A stretch of 64,000 nt of DNA from Methanohalophilus portucalensis (lineage in GTDB: Archaea > Halobacteriota > Methanosarcinia > Methanosarcinales > Methanosarcinaceae). The stretch covers positions 433,087 to 497,086 of the forward strand of contig NZ_CP017881.1 of the NCBI RefSeq assembly GCF_002761295.1. The letters run 5' to 3'. Positions 18,720 through 28,655 of the stretch are shown here, one piece after another. The position numbers and the translations under genes are program-made. The notes beneath the pieces were generated by a model. The model had not been told where the DNA came from, made no database searches, and saw nothing but the letters and a program-made list of their open reading frames with translations. How positions within the stretch are numbered: the stretch's first letter is position 1; each line of letters opens with the position of its first letter.

Positions 18720-19787
18720 GTGAGAGATTACAATTCTGAATTGTCCATAAAGGCAGGAATGGACCCCGGCACATTGATCCATGTTGGGGACAAAAAGGTA
18801 AAACAACCTAAACTGACATTGATAGAGTACGATGAAAAATATCTGGAAGTACATGTTAATCCTGTCATCGACATAATTAAAAATCTTAAAGTTGCAGAAG
18901 ACAGGAAAATATGGATCAATGTAGATGGTCTGCACCAAACAGAACTAATTGAAAGTCTTGGACAGGTATTTGGGGTTCATCCTCTTGTGCTGGAAGATAT
19001 CCTGGATACCACCCAGCGGCCCAAAACTGAATCCTATGACGATTATATCTATATTACGATTCGAACTATGTTTTACGAACGTCTGGAAAACGCAGTAGAT
19101 TCAGACCAGATAAGCATAATACTGGGAAATAATTTCATACTTTCATTTCAGGAAATGGAGACTGATCTATTCAAGAAGATCAGACAGAGAATGGAAAGAC
19201 CTGCAGGCAACATTCGCAAAAAGGGAGTAGACTATCTTACCTATTCCCTCATAGATTCGATTGTGGATAATTATTACCTGCTGCTGGAAGATATCGGAGA
19301 AGAAATTGAGAGGCTGGAAGATGAATTGATAAAAGAGCCAGCTCCTGCAACCTTACAAAGCATCCATGAGCTAAAAAGGGAAATGATCATTTTACGCAGG
19401 TCCCTCTGGCCACTCAGGGAAATAATTGCATCCCTTCAACGTGATGAATCCGGTTTGATCAGGGAAAGTACTGGCATATATTTGCGTGATCTTTATGACC
19501 ACTCAATCCAGGTCATCGAAACCGTGGAAACTTACAGGGAAATGTTATCCGGCATGCTGGACCTTTATATTTCAACGGTCAGTAACCGGATGAATGAAGT
19601 GATGAAAGTACTGACAATAATTGCTACCATCTTTATTCCTCTTACTTTTATTGCAGGTATCTATGGAATGAACTTCGAGTACATGCCCGAATTGAAATGG
19701 GAATGGGGTTATCCTGCAGTTATGATCTTTATGGCTACTATATCTGTAATTATGCTGTATTATTTCAAAAAAAAGACCTGGCTATAA
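18720..19787 (+). CDS. corA: CorA-type magnesium/cobalt transporter
   Basis: 355 residues. A long cytoplasmic domain with coiled helices is followed by two C-terminal transmembrane segments. YGMNF at the end of the first helix is the CorA signature (GMN). It is probably a Mg2+ channel; Co2+ transport would matter for corrinoids but cannot be shown. GTG 18720 is the start, with GAGAGGAG 6 nt upstream; the nearby ATG (18716 region) leads to an early stop. It is divergent from trpD. Confidence 0.9.
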   Translation: MRDYNSELSIKAGMDPGTLIHVGDKKVKQPKLTLIEYDEKYLEVHVNPVIDIIKNLKVAEDRKIWINVDGLHQTELIESLGQVFGVHPLVLEDILDTTQRPKTESYDDYIYITIRTMFYERLENAVDSDQISIILGNNFILSFQEMETDLFKKIRQRMERPAGNIRKKGVDYLTYSLIDSIVDNYYLLLEDIGEEIERLEDELIKEPAPATLQSIHELKREMIILRRSLWPLREIIASLQRDESGLIRESTGIYLRDLYDHSIQVIETVETYREMLSGMLDLYISTVSNRMNEVMKVLTIIATIFIPLTFIAGIYGMNFEYMPELKWEWGYPAVMIFMATISVIMLYYFKKKTWL

Positions 19788-19909
19788 ACCTCTGAAGAAT
19801 TCACATATAAATATGCATGTCAAATAATACTAAATAGAACATATATCAATATATATCAAATAAAATTCATTGAAAATATTTTATTAATTGTTTAGATGGG
19901 GCATTTATC

Positions 19910-22180
19910 ATAAAGTGGGCAAACATAAATCTTGAAACCAAACTGATACTTCTGATTACAATCGGAACTATAATTGTTTTACTTGGTGCCACGCTGGCTA
20001 CCACTTCCACTGTTACGGATCAGGAAAAGGAACTTGCATACGACAAATCGATCAAGACTGCAGAAACTTATGCCAGTCAGTTTAATACGGATATGCAGTC
20101 AAGTATGTCCATTGCGCGTACCCTTGCGAGTAGCCTGGAAAAATACGATACAAGAAATCGGACTGAAGCCAATGCTATGCTGGAACAAATACTGCGGGAT
20201 AACCCAGATTTAATAGGTAGCTACGTCTGTTTTGAACCAAATGCCTTTGATGGGGTGGATGCAACATATATAAACACAACCGGCCACGATGAAACCGGTC
20301 GCTTCATTCCGTACTGGAATACAATTGGGGGTGAGGTGAAACTTGATCCACTTGTAGATTATCAAACTTCCTCATACTATCAGTTGCCCAAAAGACTAAA
20401 AAAAGACGTAGTTACGGAACCCTATCTATATGAAGGGGCATTGATTGTAAGTTTTGTCTCGCCAATAATGAAAGAAGAAAACTTTCAGGGAATCGTTGGT
20501 GTGGATGTTTCTTTAAATTATATTGATGATATTGTCAGTGATATAGAAATATTCGATACAGGTTATGCTTCCGTGGTGAGCAGGACAGGAATCCTGATGT
20601 CCCATCCCACCGAAAAGGAATGGATTGGCCACAAATCATTGAACTCATTTGACATACCAAACATACAGAAATTGAAAGTGGATGTATATAACGGAAGAAG
20701 CGGTTATATTGAAACTCTTGATCCTATTACCGGAAAAGAAGTAACTATTTTCTATGAACCTGTAGAAACAGGCAAATTCTCATTTTTGCTGATAGTCCCT
20801 AAAGAAGAAATGCTAGCGGGAGTAACTACTCTCCAAAAACAACTTGCAGGCATTTCCTTTGTAGCAATCTGTTTTATGGGGGGTGGTGCATTATTAATAG
20901 CCCGCTCCATAACAAAGCCAATAAAGCGAATTGTTGGCAATTTCAATAAGATATCTGATGAAGCAATTAAAGGGAAACTGGACACACGGGCAAATACTGA
21001 TGTAGATATTGATTTCCGGAAAATTCCGGAAGGTTTAAACAGTATACTTGAGGCCCTTGAGGAATCAAATGCTTCGATCCAGGAAATGAAGACAGTTATA
21101 GACAGCAGCCCGGCTATTGTTTTCAAATGGAAAGCTACACCCAACTGGCCGGTAGAGCTTGTATCCAATAATATCAATTTGCTGGGATATTCACCAGAAG
21201 AATTTGATTCAGGGCATTTGTGGTATGGTGACATAGTACATCCGGAAGACCTCGATAGGGTTCAGAAAAATCTGGATAAACAGATGGCAGAAGGACAGAA
21301 TGATTTCACACAGGAGTACAGGATAATCACCAAATCCGGGGATATCAAGTGGGTTGATGAAAGGACACTCATTAAGAGAGATAAAAAAGGTAACATAACA
21401 TATCTGCAGGGAATCATTCTTGACATCACTGAAAAGAAGGAAGCTGAAAAAGCAATTATTGAAGCAAAAATGATTGCAGAGGCGGCAAACCAGACTAAAA
21501 GCCAGTTTCTGGCGAATATGAGCCATGAATTGCGCACACCCTTAAATTCTATAATTGGTTTTTCAGATGTGCTATTAGAGGGTGCTTTCGGAAAATTAAA
21601 TGAAAAACAAAAGAAATATGCTCATAACATAAACAATAGTGGGGAACATCTTCTTGAAATCATCAATGATATACTGGACCTTTCCAAAATTGAAGCTGGA
21701 AAAATGGAATTAAAACCTGAACACTTCGGCCTCGAAGCAATAATTGTCGAATTAAAAAATTCACTGGAACCTCTGGTCAAGAAGAAACAACTAATTTTGG
21801 ATGTAGATACCAATCAGGAATATCCTGTTTATGCGGATAAGTTGAAGATCAAACAGGTACTGTATAATATACTTAGTAATGCCATCAAATTTACGCCTGA
21901 AAAAGGAAAGATTGCAATTGAAATTAATTACGGAGATCAAGAAATCACGATTAGTGTGTCTGATAGCGGGATTGGTATTCCTTCCGAAGAACAGGACAAA
22001 CTTTTCAAACCCTTCAGACAACTTGATTCAAATTCCAACCGGAAATATCAGGGTACGGGTCTGGGATTGGCTCTGGTAAGGAATATTATAGATATGCACG
22101 GTGGTCAGATATGGGTTGAAAGTGAAGCCGGGAAGGGAAGCACCTTCATATTCACCCTTCCCCGACAAAATGGGTTTTAA
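19910..22180 (+). CDS. Membrane sensor histidine kinase (dCache-HAMP-PAS-HisKA-HATPase)
   Basis: 756 residues if read from ATA 19910. One transmembrane helix lies near residues 10-32, an extracellular dCache-type sensor follows, then a second helix near 311-330, HAMP, PAS (about 395-510), HisKA with phospho-acceptor His539 in MSHELRTPLNS, and HATPase with DSGIGIPSEEQDKLFKPF and GTGLGLALV. The start is odd. The first ATG is 20093, which would cut off the first helix. No ATG, GTG or TTG is in frame between the TGA near 19871 and 20093. ATA 19910 is 8 nt after GGGG (19898-19901) and gives MKWANINLETKLILLIT. ATG 19896 with one extra G in the run is the alternative. The ligand is unknown. Confidence 0.88.
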   Translation: MKWANINLETKLILLITIGTIIVLLGATLATTSTVTDQEKELAYDKSIKTAETYASQFNTDMQSSMSIARTLASSLEKYDTRNRTEANAMLEQILRDNPDLIGSYVCFEPNAFDGVDATYINTTGHDETGRFIPYWNTIGGEVKLDPLVDYQTSSYYQLPKRLKKDVVTEPYLYEGALIVSFVSPIMKEENFQGIVGVDVSLNYIDDIVSDIEIFDTGYASVVSRTGILMSHPTEKEWIGHKSLNSFDIPNIQKLKVDVYNGRSGYIETLDPITGKEVTIFYEPVETGKFSFLLIVPKEEMLAGVTTLQKQLAGISFVAICFMGGGALLIARSITKPIKRIVGNFNKISDEAIKGKLDTRANTDVDIDFRKIPEGLNSILEALEESNASIQEMKTVIDSSPAIVFKWKATPNWPVELVSNNINLLGYSPEEFDSGHLWYGDIVHPEDLDRVQKNLDKQMAEGQNDFTQEYRIITKSGDIKWVDERTLIKRDKKGNITYLQGIILDITEKKEAEKAIIEAKMIAEAANQTKSQFLANMSHELRTPLNSIIGFSDVLLEGAFGKLNEKQKKYAHNINNSGEHLLEIINDILDLSKIEAGKMELKPEHFGLEAIIVELKNSLEPLVKKKQLILDVDTNQEYPVYADKLKIKQVLYNILSNAIKFTPEKGKIAIEINYGDQEITISVSDSGIGIPSEEQDKLFKPFRQLDSNSNRKYQGTGLGLALVRNIIDMHGGQIWVESEAGKGSTFIFTLPRQNGF

Positions 22181-23091
22181 GCAGCTACACCCATACCTGT
22201 TGCAACTATCAGCAGTCCTCCCAGTATTATAAACTGGCCATCTGCCATGAGATCACACAGTGAATTATTTCCTGTGATCCTCCCAAAGAAAATAACATAG
22301 CATAGTGCATAAATAACCCCTGCTGCCAGCACTAACAAAGATGCAATACCTAATTGTTGCATACCCGTATTTATCATGAAATAACCTGCTAGAAGTGTCA
22401 GGCAGATTAATAGTATGCGGGTTTTTTCTGCACCAAGCAGTACTGGTATAGTGTCAATTCCTGAAATACTGTCACCTTCGATGTCTCTCATATCAAAAAT
22501 TACGGTATTTACAAATACCAGAGAGAAAAAGTAAATAAAGGTTACAAATACCAGATCTCCCATTGGCTGTCCATATACAAGTGAAGGGAGAAAGGCAGGA
22601 GTTGATGCCCATGCCGTTGCTATTACCAGGTTTTTTACAGATGGTATTTCCTTAAGCCGACGATAACGAAAACCTGAGGGAAGCCATGCAAAACTGTAAA
22701 GCAAGCCACTGAAAAGAGGTATAGCAGTAACAAGAAGAGCTTTTAATCCGTAGGGATAAGCAAGCAGGAAAGCAAAAATATAAGCAAGAATTGAAGATAG
22801 AAACAAGAATTTTTCATATTTCTTGGTAAACGAATAACGTTGTGAGTGGTTTATGGAATCTTCATCCTCGTCTGCTTTACGATCTATATTATAGACAGAA
22901 TATGTGACAAAAAACATTATAGCCATCGTCTGCCAGGATAGGGCAAGACCCTGTAACTGACAGGCCATATATGCCATTACAGCTCCGGCTATCGAAAGAT
23001 AAACCGAACTGTAGGTAAGGAAATCAAGAATTCTTTTGACAACTGTACCATCTAGATTCACCCTGTATGCAAGAGATTTATATTCACCCAT
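22177..23091 (-). CDS. UbiA-family prenyltransferase
   Basis: 304 residues with eight to nine predicted membrane helices. The two aspartate motifs are NIDRKADEDED near residue 67 and DMRDIEGDSISG near residue 200, typical for prenyl transfer onto an aromatic or lipid acceptor. In methanogens these enzymes make archaeal ether lipids or methanophenazine; which applies is not clear. It converges on the sensor kinase gene, overlapping by 4 nt. It is divergent from the response-regulator gene. Confidence 0.85.
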   Translation of the reverse strand: MGEYKSLAYRVNLDGTVVKRILDFLTYSSVYLSIAGAVMAYMACQLQGLALSWQTMAIMFFVTYSVYNIDRKADEDEDSINHSQRYSFTKKYEKFLFLSSILAYIFAFLLAYPYGLKALLVTAIPLFSGLLYSFAWLPSGFRYRRLKEIPSVKNLVIATAWASTPAFLPSLVYGQPMGDLVFVTFIYFFSLVFVNTVIFDMRDIEGDSISGIDTIPVLLGAEKTRILLICLTLLAGYFMINTGMQQLGIASLLVLAAGVIYALCYVIFFGRITGNNSLCDLMADGQFIILGGLLIVATGMGVAA

Positions 23092-23135
23092 GCATGCAAT
23101 GTTTATAATAGGGGTAAACGTTAGTTGCGGTTCTT

Positions 23136-23160
23136 AAGATTAATCGATCTGATTAATCTT
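23136..23160. promoter_or_regulatory. Perfect inverted repeat between ubiA-like and response-regulator genes
   Basis: AAGATTAATC, a 5-nt spacer GATCT, and GATTAATCTT form a perfect 10-bp dyad. It lies in the divergent promoter region and may be an operator. Confidence 0.5.
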
Positions 23161-23284
23161 AGTCATAATAATATATGTATAGTTCTCAGCTTATATTGTA
23201 TTTCGTAGGTCAAAGTTCATCCGGGAGATTTACATTATGTAAACTTCCGGAGGTTCCTTCAAAAACGATAGGTGTGTAAAAGAC

Positions 23285-23707
23285 ATGCTAAAAGAAGATC
23301 CCAGAATTTTGATAATCGATGACGAACCCGACATAATCGAATTGCTGGAAATTTTTCTTGAAAATTTCAAGACAATGTCATCCCTTTCTCCATTAGAGGG
23401 ACTTGAGATTGCAAAAAATGAACATCCTGATCTAATTATACTTGATGTTATGATGCCTCAGATGAATGGTTATGAGCTATGCAGGGAGATTAAGCAGAAT
23501 TCCTCTACACAAAACATTCCGGTTTTTATGTACTCAGCTCTTTCTGATAGTTCTGATATTAAGAAAGGAATACAGGCCGGTGCAGATGAGTACCTGAAAA
23601 AACCAATCCATCCCTGTGAGCTTGAAACAAAGGTGAAGGAAACTCTGCTTAAAAAAAAAGCATTTGAATGTCAGAATCCTGTCACCAGGCCTATGCTACA
23701 AAGGTAA
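23285..23707 (+). CDS. Single-domain response regulator
   Basis: 140 residues with a receiver domain only and no output domain. The acidic pocket IDDEPD (Asp12, Asp13), phospho-acceptor Asp54 in LIILDVMMPQ, and the conserved Lys in EYLKKPIHP are present. It may receive phosphate from the sensor kinase about 1.1 kb away. SD is weak (AGGTG). It converges on the DUF1724 regulator gene. Confidence 0.88.
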   Translation: MLKEDPRILIIDDEPDIIELLEIFLENFKTMSSLSPLEGLEIAKNEHPDLIILDVMMPQMNGYELCREIKQNSSTQNIPVFMYSALSDSSDIKKGIQAGADEYLKKPIHPCELETKVKETLLKKKAFECQNPVTRPMLQR

Positions 23708-23712
23708 TACAG

Positions 23713-24528
23713 TTATATCAAATCCAATTCAACCGCATCTTCCATATAGTACTCAAACAATTTTTCACCCCATTTGATGGCAGTTTCATCATAACTGAAA
23801 AGGTCTGTTGTAGTATCATATGTAACTCCATCACTCTTGTACAAACCAAGAGAAAGACATTTATCAGTGACAGTAAATCCGAGATTTATATCATTATCGA
23901 CCATGAATACCTGAAAATTGGGCAATTTTTGAAGCTGGTGAATTTCCTCAATGTAGGGTTGTTGTCTTAATTCTTCAATTACACTTTTTGTGACTATTAA
24001 CTTTACAGGAATGCCTTCATGTATCCTTTTTCCAAGGATTTCAGCATGTCCGGAACTCATAATCGCAGTTATTCCATATATATGGCCTGCTTTTTTGATC
24101 ATATCCAGAAAGTGGTGGTACACATTGAAAATTTCCACATTAGTATCACTGACGATCTTCGAATCATAAAGACTGCCTATGGACTCGAGTAAGGGTTGTG
24201 GTATAGCCTCCATGTAATGGGACTTCCAGAATTCTTTATGTTCCAATACAGTACCCATGGTCATTACAGAATCTGCAACTCTGGCGGCTACAATTTTACC
24301 CTGGGGTGTTAGCCTGTATTCATGTTCCACACTTTCTATCAACTGATTGGATTCAAGAATTCTTATCTTTGGCAGCAGGGCCTGTGAAGTACTCCCTGTC
24401 ACTTGACGTAGTCTTGCCAGTGTGTTGTTGTCCTCATAGAGCGACAAAAGCATCTGTGCCTGCAATCTTGACCTGTAGATAGCCTGCACATCCTTTTGTA
24501 CATCCTCATATATATCGAGTATATCCAT
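23713..24528 (-). CDS. Transcriptional regulator, winged HTH plus DUF1724
   Basis: 271 residues. The N-terminal winged helix (about 20-90) reads LLSLYEDNNTLARLRQVTGS. The DUF1724 domain follows, with SGHAEILGKRIHEGIPVKLIVTKSVIEEL and ending YDETAIKWGEKLFEYYMEDA. In Methanosarcina such proteins include the Msr regulators of methyltransferase genes. The target here is unknown. It is paralogous to the regulator at 38649-39440. Confidence 0.8.
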   Translation of the reverse strand: MDILDIYEDVQKDVQAIYRSRLQAQMLLSLYEDNNTLARLRQVTGSTSQALLPKIRILESNQLIESVEHEYRLTPQGKIVAARVADSVMTMGTVLEHKEFWKSHYMEAIPQPLLESIGSLYDSKIVSDTNVEIFNVYHHFLDMIKKAGHIYGITAIMSSGHAEILGKRIHEGIPVKLIVTKSVIEELRQQPYIEEIHQLQKLPNFQVFMVDNDINLGFTVTDKCLSLGLYKSDGVTYDTTTDLFSYDETAIKWGEKLFEYYMEDAVELDLI

Positions 24529-24674
24529 CCGATCTCACTCTCTCTGGAAGATAGTGGTATTTAATCTATTTAATAATTTCATATTAGATAATTTTGGATA
24601 TTGCAGCCGCTTTTCATAGACAAATCCAAAAAAAAGAATATGGCAAACCAAAAGAGGCCTTTGTATATCTACAT

Positions 24675-26147
24675 TCAATTTTTTTTCAGGCCCAGGATGG
24701 AATATATTGTTTCCACATCCAGGGATTCTTCCATTAACTGTGCCAATTCTTCGTAAGGGTCATCTTCGAGGTCTTCCTCATTGTACTTGATTCCCCTTTT
24801 CTCCAGCAGATAGGATACAAAGGCTTTCCTTATGTTGGCGTTGGAAAACAAACCATGTAGATAGGTTCCCACTACCATTCCGCTTTCATCCACGCAACCA
24901 TCGTCACCAAATACAGGAACATTTGAACCAGTATCTCCCATGTGAATCTCATAACCACCTATGGTTTCACCTTCTATTGAATCAAAAAGGAGGCTTGCCC
25001 TGTTTACTTTCTTGGTTACCTGAAAGGTTTTTTTCTTATATGCATCAAATACGGTATGGATATCCAGGAGGCCAAGTCCTTCATATGTAGCATCTGCTTC
25101 ACCTTCAATTGCCGCATCTTCTATTTGTTTACCCAGCATCTGGTAGCCGCCACAAATGCCCAGGATAGGTACCTTCCCGTACAGGGATTTGATCTTTTCA
25201 GCCATGCCGCTATCAAGCAAATCCTGCAAATCACTTATGGTGTTCTTGGTACCGGGAATTATCACGGCATCAGGTATGCCTAATTTATCATCCAGGTCCA
25301 CATAGCGAAGATTTACAAGGCGCTCCAGGGGTTCAAAATCTGTAAAATTGGAAATTCTGGGAAGCCGGATCACAGCCACATCGACATCATATATCCCTGA
25401 TGGAGATGACTTATCTCCGATGGATACCGAATCCTCGGAAGGGATTCCGAGTTTTGAATAGGGCATGACTCCCAATACAGGAATACCGGTTATCTGTTCC
25501 AGCTCTTCTACACCAGCCTGAAGTATGGTGGGATCTCCCCTGAATTTATTAATTATCATTCCCCTGACATTTTGCCTGACATCTTCAGGCAGAAGCTGGA
25601 TAGTACCATAAAGACTAGCAAAGACACCACCTCTTTCGATGTCCCCGACGAGTATTATTGGCGCATTGGTGATCCTTGCAGTGCCCAGGTTTACAATATC
25701 CCTTTCATAAAGATTTATTTCAGCTGCTCCGCCTGCACCTTCCATTACAATTACTTCATAATCGTTTCCCAGTGTTTCAAGTGCCTGACGAAGTACACCA
25801 TGAGTTTCCTCTATTGAATCGTAGTAGGCACCTGCGCTTTTGTCGGCATAAGGTTTGCCCATAAGTATGACCTGTGAAACCCTGTCACCTTTTGGTTTCA
25901 AAAGCACGGGGTTCATCTCAGCTGTGGGTTCAACACCTGCAGCCATTGCCTGTATTGCCTGTGCGATTCCTATTTCCTTGCCATCCGTTGTAATCCACGA
26001 ATTCAAGCTCATGTTCTGTGCCTTAAACGGGGCAACCCTGTAGTTGCGGGAAAATATCCTGCAAAGTCCGGTGACTATCGCACTCTTGCCTACATGCGAT
26101 GCTGTACCCAGAACAAGTACACTTTTTGGAATAACATCTCTTTCCAT
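24675..26147 (-). CDS. cbiP: Cobyric acid synthase (glutamine-hydrolysing)
   Basis: 490 residues. The N-terminal P-loop-like GTASHVGKSAIVTGLCRIF and AQNMSLNS are the ATP-dependent synthetase part. The C-terminal glutaminase has Cys in GICGGYQMLG near residue 337 and His in GTYLHGLF near 435. It amidates adenosylcobyrinic acid side chains in cobalamin synthesis. It is divergent from the cbiT operon. Confidence 0.95.
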   Translation of the reverse strand: MERDVIPKSVLVLGTASHVGKSAIVTGLCRIFSRNYRVAPFKAQNMSLNSWITTDGKEIGIAQAIQAMAAGVEPTAEMNPVLLKPKGDRVSQVILMGKPYADKSAGAYYDSIEETHGVLRQALETLGNDYEVIVMEGAGGAAEINLYERDIVNLGTARITNAPIILVGDIERGGVFASLYGTIQLLPEDVRQNVRGMIINKFRGDPTILQAGVEELEQITGIPVLGVMPYSKLGIPSEDSVSIGDKSSPSGIYDVDVAVIRLPRISNFTDFEPLERLVNLRYVDLDDKLGIPDAVIIPGTKNTISDLQDLLDSGMAEKIKSLYGKVPILGICGGYQMLGKQIEDAAIEGEADATYEGLGLLDIHTVFDAYKKKTFQVTKKVNRASLLFDSIEGETIGGYEIHMGDTGSNVPVFGDDGCVDESGMVVGTYLHGLFSNANIRKAFVSYLLEKRGIKYNEEDLEDDPYEELAQLMEESLDVETIYSILGLKKN

Positions 26148-26173
26148 TTACAACAACCTTTTATGTAGCTAGT

Positions 26174-26195
26174 GATATTGTATAGGTACAATATC
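26174..26195. promoter_or_regulatory. Perfect palindrome between cbiP and cbiT
   Basis: GATATTGT, a 6-nt spacer ATAGGT, and ACAATATC form a perfect 8-bp inverted repeat in the short divergent promoter region. It is a plausible operator for both cobalamin units. No known archaeal cobalamin riboswitch structure was seen. Confidence 0.5.
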
Positions 26196-26229
26196 CAATC
26201 AATTCCAATAAACTTTACTTGGGAGAACA

Positions 26230-26805
26230 ATGTCTGAGCTACTACATATAAGCGGCGGGCCTACGAAACCCGAAATAATAGCTGTATCATTATCTAAACT
26301 TGACTTGAGTGAAGGATGCACCTTTTATGATATAGGATGTGGTACAGGTGCAGTTTCCATTGCTGCTTCAAAGTTGGCAAGGAATATAAAATTCACTGCC
26401 ATTGATGCGCGTCAGGAAGCCATTGAAGTTGCAGAAAAGAATTTCAAAAATTTCGGACTCGACTGTGTAAAGCTCATACACGGTGAATCATCGCAAGTTC
26501 TTGAACAACTTCCTCCCGAAGAAAAAATTGATTGTGCCTTTGTAGGCGGTACAAAGAATATTGATGCTATTCTCAAATCTCTGGTAAAACATAAAGCAGG
26601 AAGCATCATCGTCAATGCAGTAAGGATTGAAACTGTGGTTTCTGTAATGAACCAAATGAAAGAACTTGGAATTTTTGATACTATTACTAATATATCAATA
26701 TCAAGAGGATATCCAATTACCGGTGAAACTATGTTTAAACCAGAAAATCCCGTGTACATGATATCCGGAAAATACAGTAACATTCAAGGTGATAAAAAAT
26801 GTTGA
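26230..26805 (+). CDS. cbiT: Cobalt-precorrin-6B C15-methyltransferase (decarboxylating)
   Basis: 191 residues, Rossmann SAM methyltransferase with [19 protein letters not shown] near residue 35. It methylates C15 and decarboxylates the acetate chain in anaerobic cobalamin synthesis. First gene of the cbi operon. GGGAG lies 5 nt before the ATG. Its end overlaps cbiL by 7 nt. Confidence 0.93.
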   Translation: MSELLHISGGPTKPEIIAVSLSKLDLSEGCTFYDIGCGTGAVSIAASKLARNIKFTAIDARQEAIEVAEKNFKNFGLDCVKLIHGESSQVLEQLPPEEKIDCAFVGGTKNIDAILKSLVKHKAGSIIVNAVRIETVVSVMNQMKELGIFDTITNISISRGYPITGETMFKPENPVYMISGKYSNIQGDKKC

Positions 26806-27416
26806 TAGGAGTAGGACTTGGACCGGGTGACCCCGATCTTCTCACGCTTAAAGCTGTAAATGCACTTAAAGACAGTGACAAGGTATATGTGCCTGGCAAA
26901 ATGGCAGAGGAACTGGTAAAACCATATAATGATTCGGAAATACTGGATTTTCCGATGTTGCGTGATTATGATGTACTAAATGAAATATGGAAAAAGAATG
27001 CTGACATCATTGCCAATGAAGCAAGAAATGGAACAGTTGTATTCGGTCTGATCGGCGATCCTAACTTTTTCTCAACATTTACACATTTAAAGAGAGTCAT
27101 GCATAAATACTATCCGGACGTTGAAACTGCAACAGTGCCTGGTATTAGTTCAATTACTTCTTTTGCCTCACGTACCGATTCCGAAATCGATTCATCTTTT
27201 GAGGTATCTGATGGATCTGACAAAAAATCAAAGATTGTACTGAAAGCAAAACATACACAGGACATCATCCGCAACCTGACAGAAGAAGGATATGAGGATT
27301 TCATATTTGCAGAAAGATTATTCCTGGACCGGGAAAGAATTATTAAAGGTAAAGAGGACATTCCCGAGAAAGGCAACTATTTCAGTATTATCTATGCCGA
27401 AAAGGGAGAGAAATAA
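26799..27416 (+). CDS. cbiL: Cobalt-precorrin-2 C20-methyltransferase
   Basis: 205 residues of the class III tetrapyrrole methylase fold. The SAM loop is [17 protein letters not shown] at the N-terminus; [15 protein letters not shown] near residue 86 and [11 protein letters not shown] near 111 are family motifs. It overlaps cbiT. Confidence 0.92.
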   Translation: MLIGVGLGPGDPDLLTLKAVNALKDSDKVYVPGKMAEELVKPYNDSEILDFPMLRDYDVLNEIWKKNADIIANEARNGTVVFGLIGDPNFFSTFTHLKRVMHKYYPDVETATVPGISSITSFASRTDSEIDSSFEVSDGSDKKSKIVLKAKHTQDIIRNLTEEGYEDFIFAERLFLDRERIIKGKEDIPEKGNYFSIIYAEKGEK

Positions 27417-27417
27417 C

Positions 27418-28146
27418 ATGGATGACAAAATTGCTTTTGTCGGTGCCGGTCCGGGAAACGCTAAATTGATCACCGTACTTGGCAAGGAAAAACTGGAAGA
27501 AGCTGATCTTGTGGTATATGCCGGTTCACTGGTAAACCCCGAAGTGCTTGAATACACAAAAGGGGAAAAAATAGACAGCTATGGAATGACCCTTGAAGAA
27601 ACTACCAAAGTTATGGTTGATGCACTTAATGAAGGCAAGAAAGTTGTCCGGCTCCACAGTGGAGACCCATCCCTTTATGGTTCTATCATCGAACAGATGG
27701 AAGAATTGAAAAAATACGATATTGAAGTCGAAAGGGTACCCGGAGTATCCTCTGTTTTTGCAGTTGCTTCAGCTCTTAACACCCAGCTGACATTAAACGG
27801 TGTTTCCGATTCCCTTATAATAACCCGTCCCGCAGGCAAAACACTTGGGGAAGATAAAATTCCTGCCCTTTCCAGACATGGTGAAACGATGGCAATCTTT
27901 TTGGGGACCCAGAAGATTGAACAGATAATGGAAAAAATGGAATGTCCTTCAGACACTCCGGTTGCTGTAATTTACCATGCATCCTGGGATGATGAACAGC
28001 TAATCTACGGAAACGTGGAAACAATTGCCCAAAAGGTCAAAGAAGCGGGAATCCAGCGCTCTGCCATGATTATTATCGGAGGTGTGGTGGATCCGAAAAA
28101 TTACAGGAGGTCACACCTATACGGAGTACACCAGCCACCGCTGTAA
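27418..28146 (+). CDS. cbiF: Cobalt-precorrin-4 C11-methyltransferase
   Basis: 242 residues. [20 protein letters not shown] and [19 protein letters not shown] are the class III methylase signatures, and [12 protein letters not shown] follows. It methylates C11. ATG 27418 directly after the cbiL stop with GGAGAG upstream; the longer reading from 27292 overlaps cbiL needlessly. The end of the gene supplies the Shine-Dalgarno for cbiG. Confidence 0.93.
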   Translation: MDDKIAFVGAGPGNAKLITVLGKEKLEEADLVVYAGSLVNPEVLEYTKGEKIDSYGMTLEETTKVMVDALNEGKKVVRLHSGDPSLYGSIIEQMEELKKYDIEVERVPGVSSVFAVASALNTQLTLNGVSDSLIITRPAGKTLGEDKIPALSRHGETMAIFLGTQKIEQIMEKMECPSDTPVAVIYHASWDDEQLIYGNVETIAQKVKEAGIQRSAMIIIGGVVDPKNYRRSHLYGVHQPPL

Positions 28147-28655
28147 TAACCTTCAATCGTAATATTGACATTGCCCGCCAAATAGCAGAACATGTGGGAG
28201 CAGACCTGCTTATCTATAGCAAGGATATTTTCAAGGAAGCCTTTGAAAAATATGACCGGATAATTGCTGTTTTTGCTACAGGTATAGTTGTCCGGGATAT
28301 CGCTCCTCTCATAAAAGATAAGTGGACAGACCCGGCGATTGTGGTGGTGGATTCGAATCTCAATTTTGCAATCCCGGTCCTGGGGGGGCACCATGGAGGC
28401 AATGAACTGGTCCGAAAGATTGCTGAAATTGGTGCGACACCCGTAATAACAACGGCAACTGAAGTCCATAATCGCAACTCTGTCGAAGGTATTGCCAAAA
28501 AAATGGGATGCGACATAGTGAACAAGGAATCCACAAAGGATGTGAATTGTGCACTGCTGGAGCAGGATGTCGAGGTTTTGAAAATAAAGGGACCAAAAAT
28601 TGTGATCGTGGATAGTGATGTGTCCGTACTTAAAAAGGAACAGGAAGACACATGA
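28119..28655 (+). CDS. cbiG: Cobalt-precorrin-5A hydrolase CbiG, N-terminal and central domains
   Basis: 178 residues if read from ATA 28119. [17 protein letters not shown] is the first strand and helix of the family, and [19 protein letters not shown] plus [11 protein letters not shown]-like [17 protein letters not shown] is the active core, which opens the lactone of precorrin-5A. The first canonical start, GTG 28194, would delete the conserved first strand. ATA 28119 lies 8 nt after a strong Shine-Dalgarno GGAGG (28106-28110), so it is the likely start codon. The C-terminal domain is a separate gene (28652), coupled through an ATGA overlap. Confidence 0.85.
   Translation: MRSTPATAVITFNRNIDIARQIAEHVGADLLIYSKDIFKEAFEKYDRIIAVFATGIVVRDIAPLIKDKWTDPAIVVVDSNLNFAIPVLGGHHGGNELVRKIAEIGATPVITTATEVHNRNSVEGIAKKMGCDIVNKESTKDVNCALLEQDVEVLKIKGPKIVIVDSDVSVLKKEQEDT

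Noticed and set aside
26148-26229. Cobalamin riboswitch upstream of cbiT
   Set aside because: The gap is only 82 nt and has no B12-box-like structure, only the short palindrome.
28194-28655. cbiG starting at GTG 28194
   Set aside because: It removes [17 protein letters not shown], which is the conserved first strand and helix of the family, and has no Shine-Dalgarno at a normal distance.
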